NCBI RefSeq assembly: GCF_004210375.1
Contig: NC_134830.1
Coordinates: 48,241,094-48,305,093, forward strand
Length of the DNA stretch: 64,000 nt
Direction: 5' to 3'
Source of the DNA: Tachypleus tridentatus
Lineage: Eukaryota; Arthropoda; Merostomata; Xiphosura; Limulidae
The notes under the pieces: generated by a model
Databases searched by the model: none
What the model saw: the letters and a program-made list of their open reading frames with translations, nothing else
What the model was told of the DNA's origin: nothing
Shown: positions 61,845 to 64,000 of the stretch, piece after piece
Layout of the letters: every line of letters begins with the position of its first letter
Numbering within the stretch: position 1 is the first letter of the stretch
Program-made: the position numbers and the translations under genes

Positions 61845-63290
61845 GAAACATACACTTTAAGGACAACAAGGGACCTGTTGATTCATCTAGTCAGTCCCAT
61901 CCACTAAACTCTGAAATCAAACACTCATTGTCAGATCTTATCACTGAAATATTTACCAAGCCTACCCTTAAACTAACTTCATCTACTATATCTCAAAGTA
62001 ACCCCTCTGTTAGAGAAATAAAACCATCCAAGTTGAAGATGACTTCTGCTCTGACAAAATATATTTGTGTCCCCTTGTTGTGTTATTCTATTATTACAAA
62101 AAATAATGATGCATCAACACTGTCAATTCCTTTAACAATCTTAAACACCTCAGTCAGTTTCCCTCTGACACTTTGTTTTTCTTTCCTAGGAAAACAATTT
62201 AAGAAGTCTTAAGCTGTCCTTTTATGACAATCATTCCATTCCAAGTATCATCCTACTAGCCCTTCTTTAAATAATTTCCAACTATTCAATGTCCCTTCTA
62301 AGGTAAGAAGTCCAAGCCTGAATACAGTCCTCAAAATTTGACTTAACCAATGACCTATACGAGGACATTATAACCTCTTTGAACTTGTATTCGATGTATC
62401 TGTAGATAAGACCTGAAACTCTATTTTCCCTACCATTAGCAATAGCATACTGACTGGATGACTTACAAAACTGATCAACCACTACACCAAGATCCCCTTC
62501 TTTTGTAATACTGCTAAGGTTATTCCCACCATAATCATAATTATAATTCAAATTATGATATCTCACATCCATTTTCTTGCATTTATTATAATTAAAAGCC
62601 AGTTTATTTGCCCAATTCCCTAAATAATCCAAATCCATTTGTAAAGCAGTATCATCCACCTTACAAACAACATCACCCAAAATCTTAACATCATCAGCAT
62701 ATTTAACCATTCATTCAACTATGTAGTTGATGTAAATAAAAAAGAACAAAGGTCCTACCACATAAACCACTTATGACATTAATCCAGTTTAGTTGAACAC
62801 CATTTATAAATGTCTGCCCTTTTCCATCTAGCCAATTTCTATTCAGTGAGCCAATTGACAGAAATAGCTTTTTAAAGAAGTCTTTCTTATGTGACACTTA
62901 GTCAATGTTTTCTGAAAATCCAGATATATGAAATTCACACCCATATCCTCATCTACATAAGTAGTAACTTCTTCAAAGTAGGTCAAACGATTATTAAGAC
63001 AAGGACTTTCCTACTGAAACTATGTTGACTATCCAACGAAATTTAAACTTTGTTAGATGACTTTAGAAAACTTCTTTTATCCAATTTTCAAAAACTTTTC
63101 CCACTACTGATGTAAGCTCAATAAATCTATAATTACTGAGACAATTTTTACCAATTCCCACGAAAAGAAGAGTAACATTACCCAACTTTCAATTATCTGA
63201 CACCTGCCCAATATTTAAGGGCTTACAGAAAACTGTAGCACAGAGTTTACATATCCAATCTTTAGCCTCCTTCAAAACTTTGATGAATTA
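61845..63290 (-). mobile_element. CR1-like LINE, 3' half, decayed
   Basis: Read on the minus strand, reverse-transcriptase motifs appear in order. SNYRFIELTSVVGKVFENWI lies near 63100-63160. LSIGSLNRNWLDGKGQTF is at about 62800-62860. The catalytic block MVKYADDVKILG is near 62710. Then come NKLAFNYNKCKKM, EGDLGVVVDQF and a C-terminal SNFEDCIQAWTSYLRRDIE that ends near 62282. Beyond it, shifted frames read like the CR1 C-terminus (LKLFS..ERKTKCQRE) to about 61845. The 5' end (endonuclease) is missing, as in most 5'-truncated LINE copies. It lies in sense with the host gene, inside its intron. Confidence 0.8.
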
Positions 63291-63376
63291 GAGTAAAACA
63301 GGTTTTCAGGCCAAGATATCAATTTGTGACAAGTAATCTCTACGTAAATAATATTTGTATAGCATTTGAAAATTAC

Positions 63377-63541
63377 CTTTCTCCTTTTCAAGAGCATTTT
63401 CACCTTCTTTAATGGTTTCTTTGAAGCTGTTTTCGATATCTCTAATAGTACTAACAGATGACACACTACTATGTCGGTGGTGGTGTGAATCTTCAAATAT
63501 GTCTTCTTCTAAAGATAATGAGCTGACTGTCACTCTGGCAG
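63377..63541 (-). CDS. Upstream exon of the WH2 gene
   Basis: A 165-nt exon lies between an acceptor (CCTCGTACAG on the minus strand) and a donor (AAAG|GTAATT). It encodes RVTVSSLSLEEDIFEDSHHH, then a Ser/Val run and a charged, probably helical segment IENSFKETIKEGENALEKEK. It starts two bases into frame and leaves one base over. The next exon at 61007 starts with two bases, so the joint codon is G|TT (Val) and the frame stays open. This phase match is the main evidence that both belong to one transcript. Earlier exons must lie beyond the window. No ATG is visible here. Confidence 0.75.
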
Positions 63542-64000
63542 CTGTACGAGGTTGCAAAGAAAAATGTTTTGTTACAACTATAAACCTGTCTTAACTAAAG
63601 GTATAATCTTATGTATGTTTACAGCTTTACCACTGTACGATATCTTAAGTGAGGGTATTACTTAGATCAATTATGTTGCTTAATAACAACTATTTATTCT
63701 ACACTAAAATAAAAAAATACTGTTTCTAAGACAATTTTTTTTAATATATATCCACACAACTTTTCAAAGCTACAGTTGTTTTGTGTAGTTTTAGAAAAGT
63801 GTTTGTGACTCATCGTTCTTCAACTACAAAGGAAAAAAAGTGGTAAGGTAAAAATGATTTTGTGCTTTAATACCGAGAAACACTAACTTATGAAACCTAT
63901 ACACCACAGAATTTAGAAAACAGCTACAAGGCACCTTTAAGAAAGCAACAATTAAACAGTTTTGTAATACAAAACAAAATCTAGCCACCTAATTTTCACT
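63542..64000 (-). other. Upstream intron sequence, no exon seen
   Basis: Non-coding AT-rich sequence upstream of the exon at 63541. No splice-bounded open stretch was recognised. Confidence 0.5.

Larger units (their letters stand above)
61008..63376 (-). other. Intron of the WH2 gene, repeat-filled
   Basis: This phase-1 intron runs from donor GTAATT (below 63377) to acceptor TTTTCCAG (above 61007), about 2.37 kb. It contains a SINE at about 61122-61420 and a LINE at 61845-63290. Confidence 0.7.

Overview
This is an AT-rich animal nuclear window with introns and many repeats. Arthropod origin is likely. The tRNA-Ala genes carry the A54-type T loop that I associate with arthropod tRNA-Ala, and the tRNA-derived SINEs resemble ones I associate with chelicerates. 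A horseshoe-crab-like genome is my guess, not shown here.

Layout. Positions 1-780 are a decayed LINE. Positions 1061-13770 (copy A) and 39681-53060 (copy B) are two old, diverged, direct copies of one segment. Each carries relics of a p21-activated kinase (PAK/STE20) gene, and later transposons differ between them: hAT, Tc1 and Tigger in A, a TTAA element and a full SINE in B. Positions 13771-18800 hold the last PAK relic exon, a Tc1 remnant, a SINE and a ~1 kb inverted repeat built from a transposon-like gene fragment.

Positions 18800-37090 are the centrepiece. They form a direct tandem array of six full units and one partial unit of ~2,785 bp. Each unit carries one minus-strand tRNA-Ala gene: six intact AGC genes and, in the right-hand edge unit, a decayed one with a TGC anticodon. 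Inner units are nearly identical and edge units have drifted, as expected from concerted evolution by unequal exchange. The array lies between the two PAK-relic duplicons.

Positions 53061-56600 are non-coding with two minisatellites. Positions 56620-63541 hold the only convincing protein-coding gene, on the minus strand. Three exons with matching splice phases encode the C-terminal part of a large low-complexity protein with 19-residue repeats, a short coiled coil, a proline run and a C-terminal WH2-like actin-binding motif. Its introns hold a CR1-like LINE, a SINE and minisatellites. Its 5' end lies beyond the window.

All family assignments come from reading motifs by eye. No database search was possible. 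Duplicon, element and minisatellite edges are approximate unless a splice site, terminal inverted repeat or tRNA end fixes them.
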